Below are positions 8,240 to 15,071 of a stretch of DNA of 64,000 nucleotides, one piece after another. Position 1 is the stretch's first letter, and every line of letters begins with the position of its first letter. A program made the translations under genes and the position numbers. Location: positions 6,275-70,274 of the forward strand of contig CAKUOD010000010.1 of assembly GCA_934668695.1 (NCBI GenBank). Direction: 5' to 3'. The notes under the pieces were generated by a model. That model did not search any database, was not told the origin of the DNA, and was given only the letters and a program-made list of their open reading frames with translations. The DNA is from an uncultured Collinsella sp. (GTDB lineage Bacteria > Actinomycetota > Coriobacteriia > Coriobacteriales > Coriobacteriaceae).

Positions 8240-9160
8240 CTACTCGCCACGGGGATGGGCCTGGGCCACGGCGTTCTTGAGCCGATCGGGCGTGAGATGC
8301 GTATAGATCTGCGTCGTAGACAGGCTCGCGTGGCCCAGCAGTTCCTGCACCGAACGCAGATCCGCGCCACCCTCGAGCAGATCGGTCGCAAACGTATGGC
8401 GCATCGCATGCGGGGCAATGTCAGCCGGAATGCCGGCGAGCGTCGCCAGCATATGAAAGCGCCGCCTGAGCATAGCAGCACTCATGCGGTTGCCCCGCGC
8501 CGAGATAAACAACGGATGCGGGCCATTTGCGGCATCGCGACGCTTTGCCTGGGCGAGCAGTGCCGGCCTCCCCTCCTCGATATAGGTGCGGGTCGCCTCA
8601 AGAGCGCGGCGATACAGGGGCACGATGCGCTCCTTGCTGCCCTTGCCCCATAGCCGCAGCGTGCGCTCGGACCATGCGACGGACTCCACATTGAGCGCAG
8701 CGAGCTCTGAGATACGTGCTCCAGAGGCATAGAGCAGCTCGAGCATCGCCGCATCACGCAATCCCGCGGGCGTCGCGGTGTCGGGAGCACGGAGCAGCTC
8801 CTCAACCTGCTGGGTCGTCAGTACCCCGGGCAAGTCACGCGGGAGTTTGGGCGAGGAGATCGCCGAGACCGCATCGCCCTCAACGATCCCTTCGGCGGCC
8901 ATCCACCGATAGAGCGAACGAATAGCAGACAGGTGCGCGGCAATCGTGCGCGGCGCCACCTTCTCACGCGAGAGCTCGGCGAGATAAGTTCGAACGGTGC
9001 GCACGTCGGCAGCGCGAGCGTCGGTGTCCGTACGCTCGCACCAAGCCGCAAAACGTTCCAGGCGCGAGCTATAGGCGGCAACCGTGTTGGGAGAAAGTCC
9101 CTCGACGCGTGCGATATAGGCGATAAACGAGTCGACGGTATCGTACAGGTCAAAAGCTAT
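8240..9160 (-). CDS. xerC: XerC/XerD-type tyrosine recombinase, apparent AUA start
   Basis: Site-specific recombinase of the XerC/D family, which resolves chromosome dimers at dif. The C-terminal domain has the tyrosine recombinase set: Arg in ASGARISEL, Lys in GKGSKER, HAMRHTFA (HxxR), LGHAS and Tyr in THLT context. Translation upstream of the first canonical start (GTG 9004) gives a good SAM-like N-terminal domain (FDLYDTVDSFIAYIARVEGL, then SPNTVAAY), so GTG 9004 would cut off an essential DNA-binding domain. No ATG, GTG or TTG lies in frame near its beginning. The best candidate is ATA at 9160-9158, overlapping the trmFO TAG as ATAG, 9 nt after GGAGG; CTG at 9148 is an alternative. About 306 aa, the normal size. 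Xer identity is firm; choice between XerC and XerD is less so. Confidence 0.85.
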   Translation of the reverse strand: MAFDLYDTVDSFIAYIARVEGLSPNTVAAYSSRLERFAAWCERTDTDARAADVRTVRTYLAELSREKVAPRTIAAHLSAIRSLYRWMAAEGIVEGDAVSAISSPKLPRDLPGVLTTQQVEELLRAPDTATPAGLRDAAMLELLYASGARISELAALNVESVAWSERTLRLWGKGSKERIVPLYRRALEATRTYIEEGRPALLAQAKRRDAANGPHPLFISARGNRMSAAMLRRRFHMLATLAGIPADIAPHAMRHTFATDLLEGGADLRSVQELLGHASLSTTQIYTHLTPDRLKNAVAQAHPRGE

Positions 9161-10494
9161 GACCGGTCGCCTCCAAACAGGTCGGAACGCGTTGCCAAGT
9201 AGGCATCGAGAGCCTCGAGGGCGCGGTCCGCATAGGCCTGGTAGCGATCGCGCTTGCTGCGGCGTTTGCCGTCCTCGAGCGGCGGCACCAGGCCAAAGTT
9301 GACATGCATGGGCTGGTAGCCCACCGTGGCGGGATCGGTCGCATAGCCCACGAGCGCACCCAGGGCGCCCACGCGAGGCAGCTCGACAGGATCCGCCCCG
9401 ACAGCCTCGGCATAGGTGTTGACCGCAGCGAGCAGACCGGTCGCAACCGCTTCCATGTACCCCTCGGTGCCGGTAATCTGGCCGGCAAGGCGCACGCTCG
9501 TACCGGGCACGGAAAAGGTCCCGTCGAGCACGTGTGGCGCATCGACGAAGGTATTGCGATGCATGACGCCATAGCGGAAGAACTCGGCGTTCTCCAGACC
9601 GGGAACCATATGGAAGACGCGCTTTTGCTCGCCAAAGGTCAGATTGGTCTGGAAGCCCACCAGGTTATAGGCGGTCTTCTCCTTGTTCTCGGCGCGCAGC
9701 TGAATCGCCGCCCAGGGACGACGGCCGGTTCGCGGGTCGGTGAGTCCGACAGGCTTCATGGCGCCAAAACGGATGGCGTCCTTGCCGGTGCGTGCGACCT
9801 CCTCGGCGGGCTGACAGGCCTGGAACAGATCACCGCCCTCAAAGTCCTTGAGCACCACGCGGTCTGCCGTGGTGAGCGCCTCGATAAAGGCCTCGTACTC
9901 CTCCTTGTTGAGCGGGGCGTTAAGATAATCGCCACTCCCCTGCTCCTCATAGCGCGACTGCGAGAACAGCACGTCCATGTCGAGCGTGGAGGCATCGACA
10001 ATCGGGGCCGCCGCGTCAAAGAACGCCAGGGCGTCGCCACCGACGAGCTTCATGACCTCCTCGCTCAACGCCGGCGAGCACAAGGGGCCCGCGGCAATGA
10101 TCACGTGGCCCTCCGGAATCTGGGTGACCTCGCCGTGAACGACTTCGATATTGGGGCGGGAGGCAACCTCGGCCTCGACGAGCTCGGAAAACTTGACGCG
10201 GTCGACCGCCAGGGCACCGCCGGCGGGAACGGCCGCACGATGGGCGCAGTCGAGCAGCACCGAACCCATACGCTCAAGCTCGGCCTTCAGCAAGCCGGCA
10301 GCAGAGTCCGGACGGGTCGACTTAAACGAATTGGAGCAGACGAGCTCCGCCAAGTGATCGGTATGGTGGGCAGGAGAACTCACCTGAGGGCGCATCTCGC
10401 ACAGCTTTACGGTGAACCCGCGATCTGCCAGCTGAATCGCGCATTCCGATCCCGCCAGACCGCCACCGATAACCGTCACCTGATCAAACAGCAT
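9157..10494 (-). CDS. trmFO: Methylenetetrahydrofolate-tRNA-(uracil-5-)-methyltransferase TrmFO
   Basis: Flavoprotein that methylates U54 of tRNA (ribothymidine) using methylene-THF and FADH2. The protein (445 aa from ATG 10494) begins with the FAD-binding GGGLAGSECA motif and has LVCSNSFKS, the ETYE-like region replaced here by FDAAAPIVD, and MKPVGLTDPRTG/YNLVGFQTNLT segments typical of TrmFO rather than MnmG. TTG 10500 is possible but ATG 10494 has AAAGGTG at the right distance. In many bacteria topA lies between dprA and trmFO; here the two are adjacent (14 nt). Confidence 0.95.
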   Translation of the reverse strand: MLFDQVTVIGGGLAGSECAIQLADRGFTVKLCEMRPQVSSPAHHTDHLAELVCSNSFKSTRPDSAAGLLKAELERMGSVLLDCAHRAAVPAGGALAVDRVKFSELVEAEVASRPNIEVVHGEVTQIPEGHVIIAAGPLCSPALSEEVMKLVGGDALAFFDAAAPIVDASTLDMDVLFSQSRYEEQGSGDYLNAPLNKEEYEAFIEALTTADRVVLKDFEGGDLFQACQPAEEVARTGKDAIRFGAMKPVGLTDPRTGRRPWAAIQLRAENKEKTAYNLVGFQTNLTFGEQKRVFHMVPGLENAEFFRYGVMHRNTFVDAPHVLDGTFSVPGTSVRLAGQITGTEGYMEAVATGLLAAVNTYAEAVGADPVELPRVGALGALVGYATDPATVGYQPMHVNFGLVPPLEDGKRRSKRDRYQAYADRALEALDAYLATRSDLFGGDRS

Positions 10495-10508
10495 CTGCAA
10501 ACACCTTT

Positions 10509-11444
10509 CTAATTGACACGCTTTCCATTGTGACCGAAGGGCGTCTGAGCGTGAAGCGCAAACTTTGAGGGCGCATACCTTCCATCCATCATACGTTCGA
10601 TGAGGCCCTCGAGCTCCAGCGAGCCCAGGAGCTTAAGAACACCGACGGCATCGAGCGAGACGAGCGCGGCAATGTCGTCGACCCTGAGCGGCGACGCGAT
10701 AAGCGCATGCATCACGGCCTGTTGCACAGGGTCCATATCGGCGATACCGGGCGCATCGGGGCGCGAGTAGCGCAGGGTGCCGTAGATGCGCGAGATGGCC
10801 ATCTCGATGGATTCCTCGTCCACGATGCAGCACGCTCCGTTGGCGATGAGGTAATTGGTGCCGCGCGACTCGGGCGACAGAATGGAACCCGGCACCGCAA
10901 GCAGTTCGCGACCCAGGTCCATAGCGGCCTCGGCCGTCGAGAACGTACCCGAGGGCATGCCCGCCTCGGAAACAAAGAGCGCCTGCGACAGCGCGGCGAT
11001 GATGCGATTACGCCGCGGGAAGGCAAACTTGCGAGGACCCATGCCCCACGGCGAGATCGACACGACCGCACCGCCCGTATCGAGCGTACGCGTGATGAGA
11101 CCGGCACTTGAGCGCGGGTAGACCACGTCGGCGCCCGTCCCCAGCACCACAACGTGTTTGCCGCCGGCATTGACCGCGGCCCAACCCGACGCCTGATCGC
11201 AACCGACCGCGCCACCCGAGACCACCGTGACGCCCGCCTCAACCGCGACCTTGGCAGCAAGTTCTGCCACAGCGAGACCGTACGGCGACGCCTTGCGCGC
11301 GCCAATGATGGAGAGCGCAGGCGTCGATAACACATCAGGGTCACCACGCACATAGAGCGTCTGGGGCACATCGGAAAGCTCCAGAACAGTTGCTGGATAC
11401 AGAGCGTCCCCGGGATGCAACTCGAAGATCCCCTCTGCCATCAT
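10509..11444 (-). CDS. dprA: DNA-processing protein DprA
   Basis: In transformable bacteria DprA protects incoming single-stranded DNA and loads RecA; the gene is widespread also in non-competent species. The 311-aa protein has the Rossmann-like core with IIGARKASPYG, VVSGGAVGCDQASG and GTGADVVYPRSS, then FPRRNRIIAALS and ESRGTNYLIANGA, followed by a C-terminal winged helix (PVQQAVMHALIASPLRVDDIA). An N-terminal SAM domain, present in some homologues, is absent. ATG 11444 overlaps the yifB stop (ATGA), with GGAGG 5 nt upstream. Confidence 0.94.
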   Translation of the reverse strand: MMAEGIFELHPGDALYPATVLELSDVPQTLYVRGDPDVLSTPALSIIGARKASPYGLAVAELAAKVAVEAGVTVVSGGAVGCDQASGWAAVNAGGKHVVVLGTGADVVYPRSSAGLITRTLDTGGAVVSISPWGMGPRKFAFPRRNRIIAALSQALFVSEAGMPSGTFSTAEAAMDLGRELLAVPGSILSPESRGTNYLIANGACCIVDEESIEMAISRIYGTLRYSRPDAPGIADMDPVQQAVMHALIASPLRVDDIAALVSLDAVGVLKLLGSLELEGLIERMMDGRYAPSKFALHAQTPFGHNGKRVN

Positions 11445-12964
11445 TGGTCCCTCCTTCCCTGATACATCGCCGCCTCGAGCACGTGGTCCTGCGTCACCTG
11501 CTCGCTCTCGGCGACATCGGCAATCGTCCGCGCGATGCGCACCAGACGCACGATGCCGCGACCCGTGAGATGCGTGCGCTTCGACAGGCCGAGCACGCAC
11601 TTCTCTGCCGCCTCGTCGAGCGCAAAGGTCGATACGACACCGTCGATGGAGCGGGACTCGTCATCCTCGGCCTCGGCGTCCGCATCGTCCATATGCGACT
11701 CGCGCCAGGCGCGGAAGGCGCGCCCACGCACAACGTAATCACGCAAATCGGCCGATGACATGCCCTCGGCGCCCTCGATAATCACCTGGGGGTCGGGACG
11801 GGTCACGTCGAGCATCATGTCGATACGGTCGGCCAAGGGACCGCGCAGCTTAGCCCGATAGCGCTCGACCATCGAGGCGGAACAGCGACACGGCACTTCG
11901 CGATCGCCCAAAAAGCCGCAGGGGCAGGGATTGCTCGCAGCCAGCAGCTGAAAACGCGATGGGAAGGTAAAGGCCCCGTCAACGCGCACGATCCTCACAT
12001 AGCCGCGCTCGATGGGCTGGCGCAGCGTCTGCAACACGCCGGTGGGAAACTCGGCGAGCTCATCCAAAAAGAGCACGCCGCCATGAGCCAAGCTGATCTC
12101 GCCCGGATGAACCGGGCGCCCGCCGCCGATAAGGCCCGCGGTCGAAATGCTGTGGTGTGGGCTGCGGAACGGCCGATGCCCCGCCAACAGCCCATCGATG
12201 TTCTCGCCCAAGACCGAATGGATGCACAGCGCCTCCTGCTGATCCTCAACAGAAAGCTCGGGCAAAATACCGGTCATGCGACGCGCAAGCATCGTCTTGC
12301 CCGAACCTGGGGACCCAATCATGAGCAAGCCGAGTTCTCCTGCCGCCGCAAGCGCCATGCCGCGCTTGGCGACCTCCTGCCCCAGCACGTCGGCATAATC
12401 GAGTTCGGGCTCAAACCCAGCCTCGACGCCCTCAGAATCCAGATAATGCCGCGCGGCATCGCCCATACCGTGGGCAAGCTGCGACAAATGATCGATGAAC
12501 CCGCAGTCCACGCCCGCGAGCGGCACATGCTGATCTGACCTGCCCGCGATAAAGGAAAGCCCCATATCGCGCGCGAGCAGCTGGAACGCCACCTCGCCCT
12601 TGACGGGCAACACCGTACCGTCCAGCCCAAGTTCGCCCGCGATAAGGCAACGATCAAGGTTGTCGCGGGGAATCTGCCCATCGGCCGCCAGCACCGCGAT
12701 GGCGATGGGCAAGTCAAAGCCGCTGCCGGTTTTACGGATGTCGCCGGGTGCCAGGTTGACGGTAATGCCCGACCGAGGAATCTCGAAGCCTGCCGAACGC
12801 ATGGCACAGCGAATACGCCCGCGCGATTCCATCACCTCCATACTCGGGATACCGAGCATCTGAATGCCCGGGATGCCACCGGCAAGCGAAACCTCGACGG
12901 TTACGGGAATTGCCTCGACGCCGCGGATACAGGCCGCGTGAACGGCAAAAGTATCGAACGCCAT
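11441..12964 (-). CDS. YifB/ComM family Mg-chelatase-like AAA+ ATPase
   Basis: AAA+ protein of the YifB/ComM group; ComM acts as a branch-migration helicase in natural transformation. From ATG 12964 the protein is 507 aa: N-terminal ChlI-like domain (IPGIQMLGIPSMEVMESRGR), Walker A GSPGSGKT (about residue 220), Walker B LFLDELAEF, and a C-terminal Mg_chelatase_C domain (RTHLTGRGIVRLVRIARTIAD). AASNPCPCG with two close cysteines is typical of the family. Start overlaps the yraN stop as TGATG. Neighbours dprA and rnhB/yraN are the usual ones. Confidence 0.93.
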   Translation of the reverse strand: MAFDTFAVHAACIRGVEAIPVTVEVSLAGGIPGIQMLGIPSMEVMESRGRIRCAMRSAGFEIPRSGITVNLAPGDIRKTGSGFDLPIAIAVLAADGQIPRDNLDRCLIAGELGLDGTVLPVKGEVAFQLLARDMGLSFIAGRSDQHVPLAGVDCGFIDHLSQLAHGMGDAARHYLDSEGVEAGFEPELDYADVLGQEVAKRGMALAAAGELGLLMIGSPGSGKTMLARRMTGILPELSVEDQQEALCIHSVLGENIDGLLAGHRPFRSPHHSISTAGLIGGGRPVHPGEISLAHGGVLFLDELAEFPTGVLQTLRQPIERGYVRIVRVDGAFTFPSRFQLLAASNPCPCGFLGDREVPCRCSASMVERYRAKLRGPLADRIDMMLDVTRPDPQVIIEGAEGMSSADLRDYVVRGRAFRAWRESHMDDADAEAEDDESRSIDGVVSTFALDEAAEKCVLGLSKRTHLTGRGIVRLVRIARTIADVAESEQVTQDHVLEAAMYQGRRDQ

Positions 12965-13449
12965 CACGACACCTGCCAATCGAACGCGTTGTACTGGTGC
13001 TCGATCTCGGCGATATGTCCACCACGGATGGTCACGCCAACGGCATCAAAACGAATCGCCTTGAGCGGATAATGCTCCATGAGATAGCAGCTTGCGATAC
13101 GGCGATAGCGTCGCTGCTTTTGGGCATCCACAGCCTCCTCGGGAAAGACCCGCGTGGCGCAATCCAGAGCGACGCGTCTGGTCTTGACTTCGGCCATCAC
13201 CACGACATCATCGAGCTCGTCGAGCAACACCAGATCGGCCTCGCCCTCGGCGCATCGATAGCCCTGTTCAAGCAAGGTATAGCCCCGCTCGTTAAAGTAG
13301 TCGATGGTAATGAGCTCGCCCAACATGCCAAGTTCGCGAGGACTGAGTTCCTTGATAAACTCGGGTGTAATCGACCCGCAATCGAGCTCGCCGTCTTCCC
13401 AACGCTCCTTGAGTTGCTGCGTCTTGCTCTTTTTGCTTGCGGCACACAT
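12964..13449 (-). CDS. UPF0102 (YraN) family predicted nuclease-fold protein
   Basis: Function not established; the family has a restriction-endonuclease-like fold. From ATG 13449 the protein is 161 aa, longer than the usual 115-125 because of an N-terminal extension of about 40 residues rich in charged residues. The core reads LGELITIDYFNERGYTLLEQ, then GEADLVLLD and MAEVKTRR, matching the E-x-D-ExK pattern of the fold. AAAGGAGA lies 4-5 nt before the ATG. First gene of yraN-yifB-dprA-trmFO-xerC. Confidence 0.88.
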   Translation of the reverse strand: MCAASKKSKTQQLKERWEDGELDCGSITPEFIKELSPRELGMLGELITIDYFNERGYTLLEQGYRCAEGEADLVLLDELDDVVVMAEVKTRRVALDCATRVFPEEAVDAQKQRRYRRIASCYLMEHYPLKAIRFDAVGVTIRGGHIAEIEHQYNAFDWQVS

Positions 13450-13547
13450 GGGATCTCCTTTCCCGCACACTGCATTGCCCCGATGATGAGGGCAACTTTC
13501 ATGCGGGTAAGTACCGGAAACAAACCAAACGCCGACCAAATACCGAC

Positions 13548-13589
13548 AAAAAACGGGCCGCGCGCAACAATCACGTTGCACACGGCCCG
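13548..13589 (-). terminator. Intrinsic terminator after rnhB
   Basis: Minus strand stem CGGGCCG/CGGCCCG (arms 13583-13589 and 13554-13560) with an inner GCAAC/GTTGC stem, followed by six T. Separates rnhB from yraN. Between this and rnhB (13605-13637) lies a GGAGACAGGGACCTCTGG segment resembling the loop region of the repeat at 54208-54246. Confidence 0.88.
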
Positions 13590-13638
13590 CTACCAGCAGG
13601 TTTATAAAACGCCAGAGGTCCCTGTCTCCACAATTGGC

Positions 13639-14427
13639 CTAGAAAAGGCGCTCGGTCTGCAGAAAGTTTCCGCAAAAGCTCACGCGGTGCAGCGGACAAA
13701 GTCCGTGTTTGCGAATCGCCTCGATGTGCTCGGGGCTTGCGTAGCCCTTCGACTCGGCCAGATGGTACTCGGGATACTCGGCATCGTACTCGACCATCAT
13801 CTCGTCACGCGTGACCTTGGCCATAATGGAGGCGGCGGCGATGCAGGCGATCTTGGCATCGCCCTTCACCACGTCGCGCTCGTTGGGAACGGCGCCCAAG
13901 GGGTTGCCGTCCATAAGCACGCAATCGGGCTCGAGCCCCGTATCGGCCACAGCGCCCGCGACGGCAGCGCGGATGGCGCGGGCCATACCCATATCATCGA
14001 TATCTGCAGGAGCGATATGGCAAAAACCGATCGCGGTCGCCACCTCGGAAATCTTCACCGAGAGCAACTCACGGCGCGCTGGCGTGAGCTTTTTGGAATC
14101 ATTGATGCCCCAAACGCGCGGCTCCATAGGAAGGCACACGGCGCACACCGTCAAAGGACCGGCCACCGAGCCGCGACCCACCTCGTCGACACCCACGACC
14201 ACACCATCGCCACCGAGTTCGTGCATAAGCTCATACATACCGTTGACGCGCTCGCGCTCGGCAAGCTCCTTGGCATGGCGCTTAAGGGCACGCTCGCAAG
14301 CTTTAATTACCTGCTGGCGCGGATCCTCGCGATAGTGCTCCACGAGGGCGGGAATCTCCTCGAACGTGGCGCTCGCCAACTCGCCGGCAACCTGCGAAGC
14401 CGAAACCGAGCTCGTCATGTTGGCCAT
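13639..14427 (-). CDS. rnhB: Ribonuclease HII
   Basis: Removes ribonucleotides and RNA primers from RNA-DNA hybrids. From ATG 14427 the protein is 262 aa with an N-terminal helical extension of about 75 residues before the catalytic core, which starts GVDEVGRGSVAGPL (first Asp-Glu), continues with LMDGNPLG (Asp) and TRDEMM (Asp), and ends HRVSFCGNFL. Start chosen for AAGGAGGG 6 nt upstream rather than the longer 14445 option. Preceded by rplS and its terminator, a common arrangement. Confidence 0.95.
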   Translation of the reverse strand: MANMTSSVSASQVAGELASATFEEIPALVEHYREDPRQQVIKACERALKRHAKELAERERVNGMYELMHELGGDGVVVGVDEVGRGSVAGPLTVCAVCLPMEPRVWGINDSKKLTPARRELLSVKISEVATAIGFCHIAPADIDDMGMARAIRAAVAGAVADTGLEPDCVLMDGNPLGAVPNERDVVKGDAKIACIAAASIMAKVTRDEMMVEYDAEYPEYHLAESKGYASPEHIEAIRKHGLCPLHRVSFCGNFLQTERLF

Positions 14428-14456
14428 ACCAGGCCCTCCTTGCATGCGAATCAGAT

Positions 14457-14486
14457 AAAAAGAAGGGCCACCCGAAGGTGACCCTT
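14457..14486 (-). terminator. Intrinsic terminator after rplS
   Basis: Minus strand 10-bp stem AAGGGTCACC/GGTGGCCCTT with one G-U pair and a UUCG tetraloop, followed by CTTTTT. Arms at 14477-14486 and 14463-14472. Confidence 0.9.
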
Positions 14487-14520
14487 GTGTCCAAACGAGT
14501 GGACAGACGCTGCGATCTTC

Positions 14521-14862
14521 TTAGCGCTTCTCGGGGATGCGAGCAGCCTTGCCCACCTTGTCGCGGAGGTAGTACAGCTTGGCGCGACGGACGCGACCAT
14601 GACGGACGACCTCGAGCTTGGCGATCTTGGGGCTGTGAAGCGGGAAGGTACGCTCAACACCGACACCGAAGGAAATCTTGCGGACGGTGAAGGTCTCGCG
14701 GGCACCGGCGCCGGCCATGCGGATGACGTCGCCCTGGAAGACCTGGATGCGCTCGCGGTCGCCTTCCTTAATGCGGTAGTGAACCTTGACGTTGTCGGCG
14801 ACGCGAACCTGAGGAATGTCCTCGCGGATCTGCTGACGCTCGATTGCGCGGATGTAATCCAT
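14521..14862 (-). CDS. rplS: 50S ribosomal protein L19
   Basis: Large-subunit protein at the 30S-50S interface. The 113-aa sequence has the standard [22 protein letters not shown] core, the [13 protein letters not shown] signature and a basic C-terminus. ATG 14862 has AAGGA at 7 nt; TTG 14868 is less favoured. Monocistronic between a promoter at 14932-14959 and the terminator at 14457-14486. Confidence 0.97.
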   Translation of the reverse strand: MDYIRAIERQQIREDIPQVRVADNVKVHYRIKEGDRERIQVFQGDVIRMAGAGARETFTVRKISFGVGVERTFPLHSPKIAKLEVVRHGRVRRAKLYYLRDKVGKAARIPEKR

Positions 14863-14886
14863 GTGCAATTCCTTACTCTTCTAGAG

Positions 14887-14910
14887 GTGCCGTACCGCCT
14901 TGGCCGGCAC
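14887..14910 (-). promoter_or_regulatory. Hairpin in the rplS 5' leader
   Basis: The inverted repeat GTGCCG/CGGCAC with a 12-nt loop lies in the short leader between the predicted start site and the ribosome binding site of rplS. L19 leaders regulate their own mRNA in some bacteria; here this is only a suggestion. Confidence 0.4.
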
Positions 14911-14931
14911 GTAGTTGAACAAACGTATTCG

Positions 14932-14959
14932 AGTATACACGCGCAGGTTTGCGCTGCAA
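14932..14959 (-). promoter_or_regulatory. rplS promoter
   Basis: Minus strand TTGCAG (14959-14954), 16-nt spacer, TATACT (14937-14932). The spacer holds a small palindrome GCGCA-AACC-TGCGC. The remaining 14960-15005 stretch shows no gene. Confidence 0.7.
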
Positions 14960-15005
14960 GAACTATTTTTGGCGCAGCCAAAAAGACAAAACCCGCACAT
15001 GATAA

Positions 15006-15033
15006 CCGCCCGCCTCACGAATGAGACGGGCGG
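15006..15033 (-). terminator. Stem-loop at the 3' end of ppdK
   Basis: Minus strand 12-bp stem CCGCCCGTCTCA/TGAGGCGGGCGG (one G-U pair) closed by a UUCG tetraloop, 38 nt after the ppdK stop. Only TTATC follows directly, with a T-rich tract some 15 nt later, so it is a strong 3'-end hairpin but an imperfect intrinsic terminator. Confidence 0.65.
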
Positions 15034-15071
15034 CATGAAGGGGGCTACGCTAGGCGCGCGGCTGAGTTACC

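Noticed and set aside
8240..9004. Shorter XerC-type protein starting at GTG 9004
   Set aside because: It would lack the conserved N-terminal DNA-binding domain that is plainly encoded upstream in the same frame.
13605..13637. Second full copy of the REP-like palindrome
   Set aside because: It shares the GACAGG-ACC core but does not form a comparable hairpin; kept only as a possible relic.
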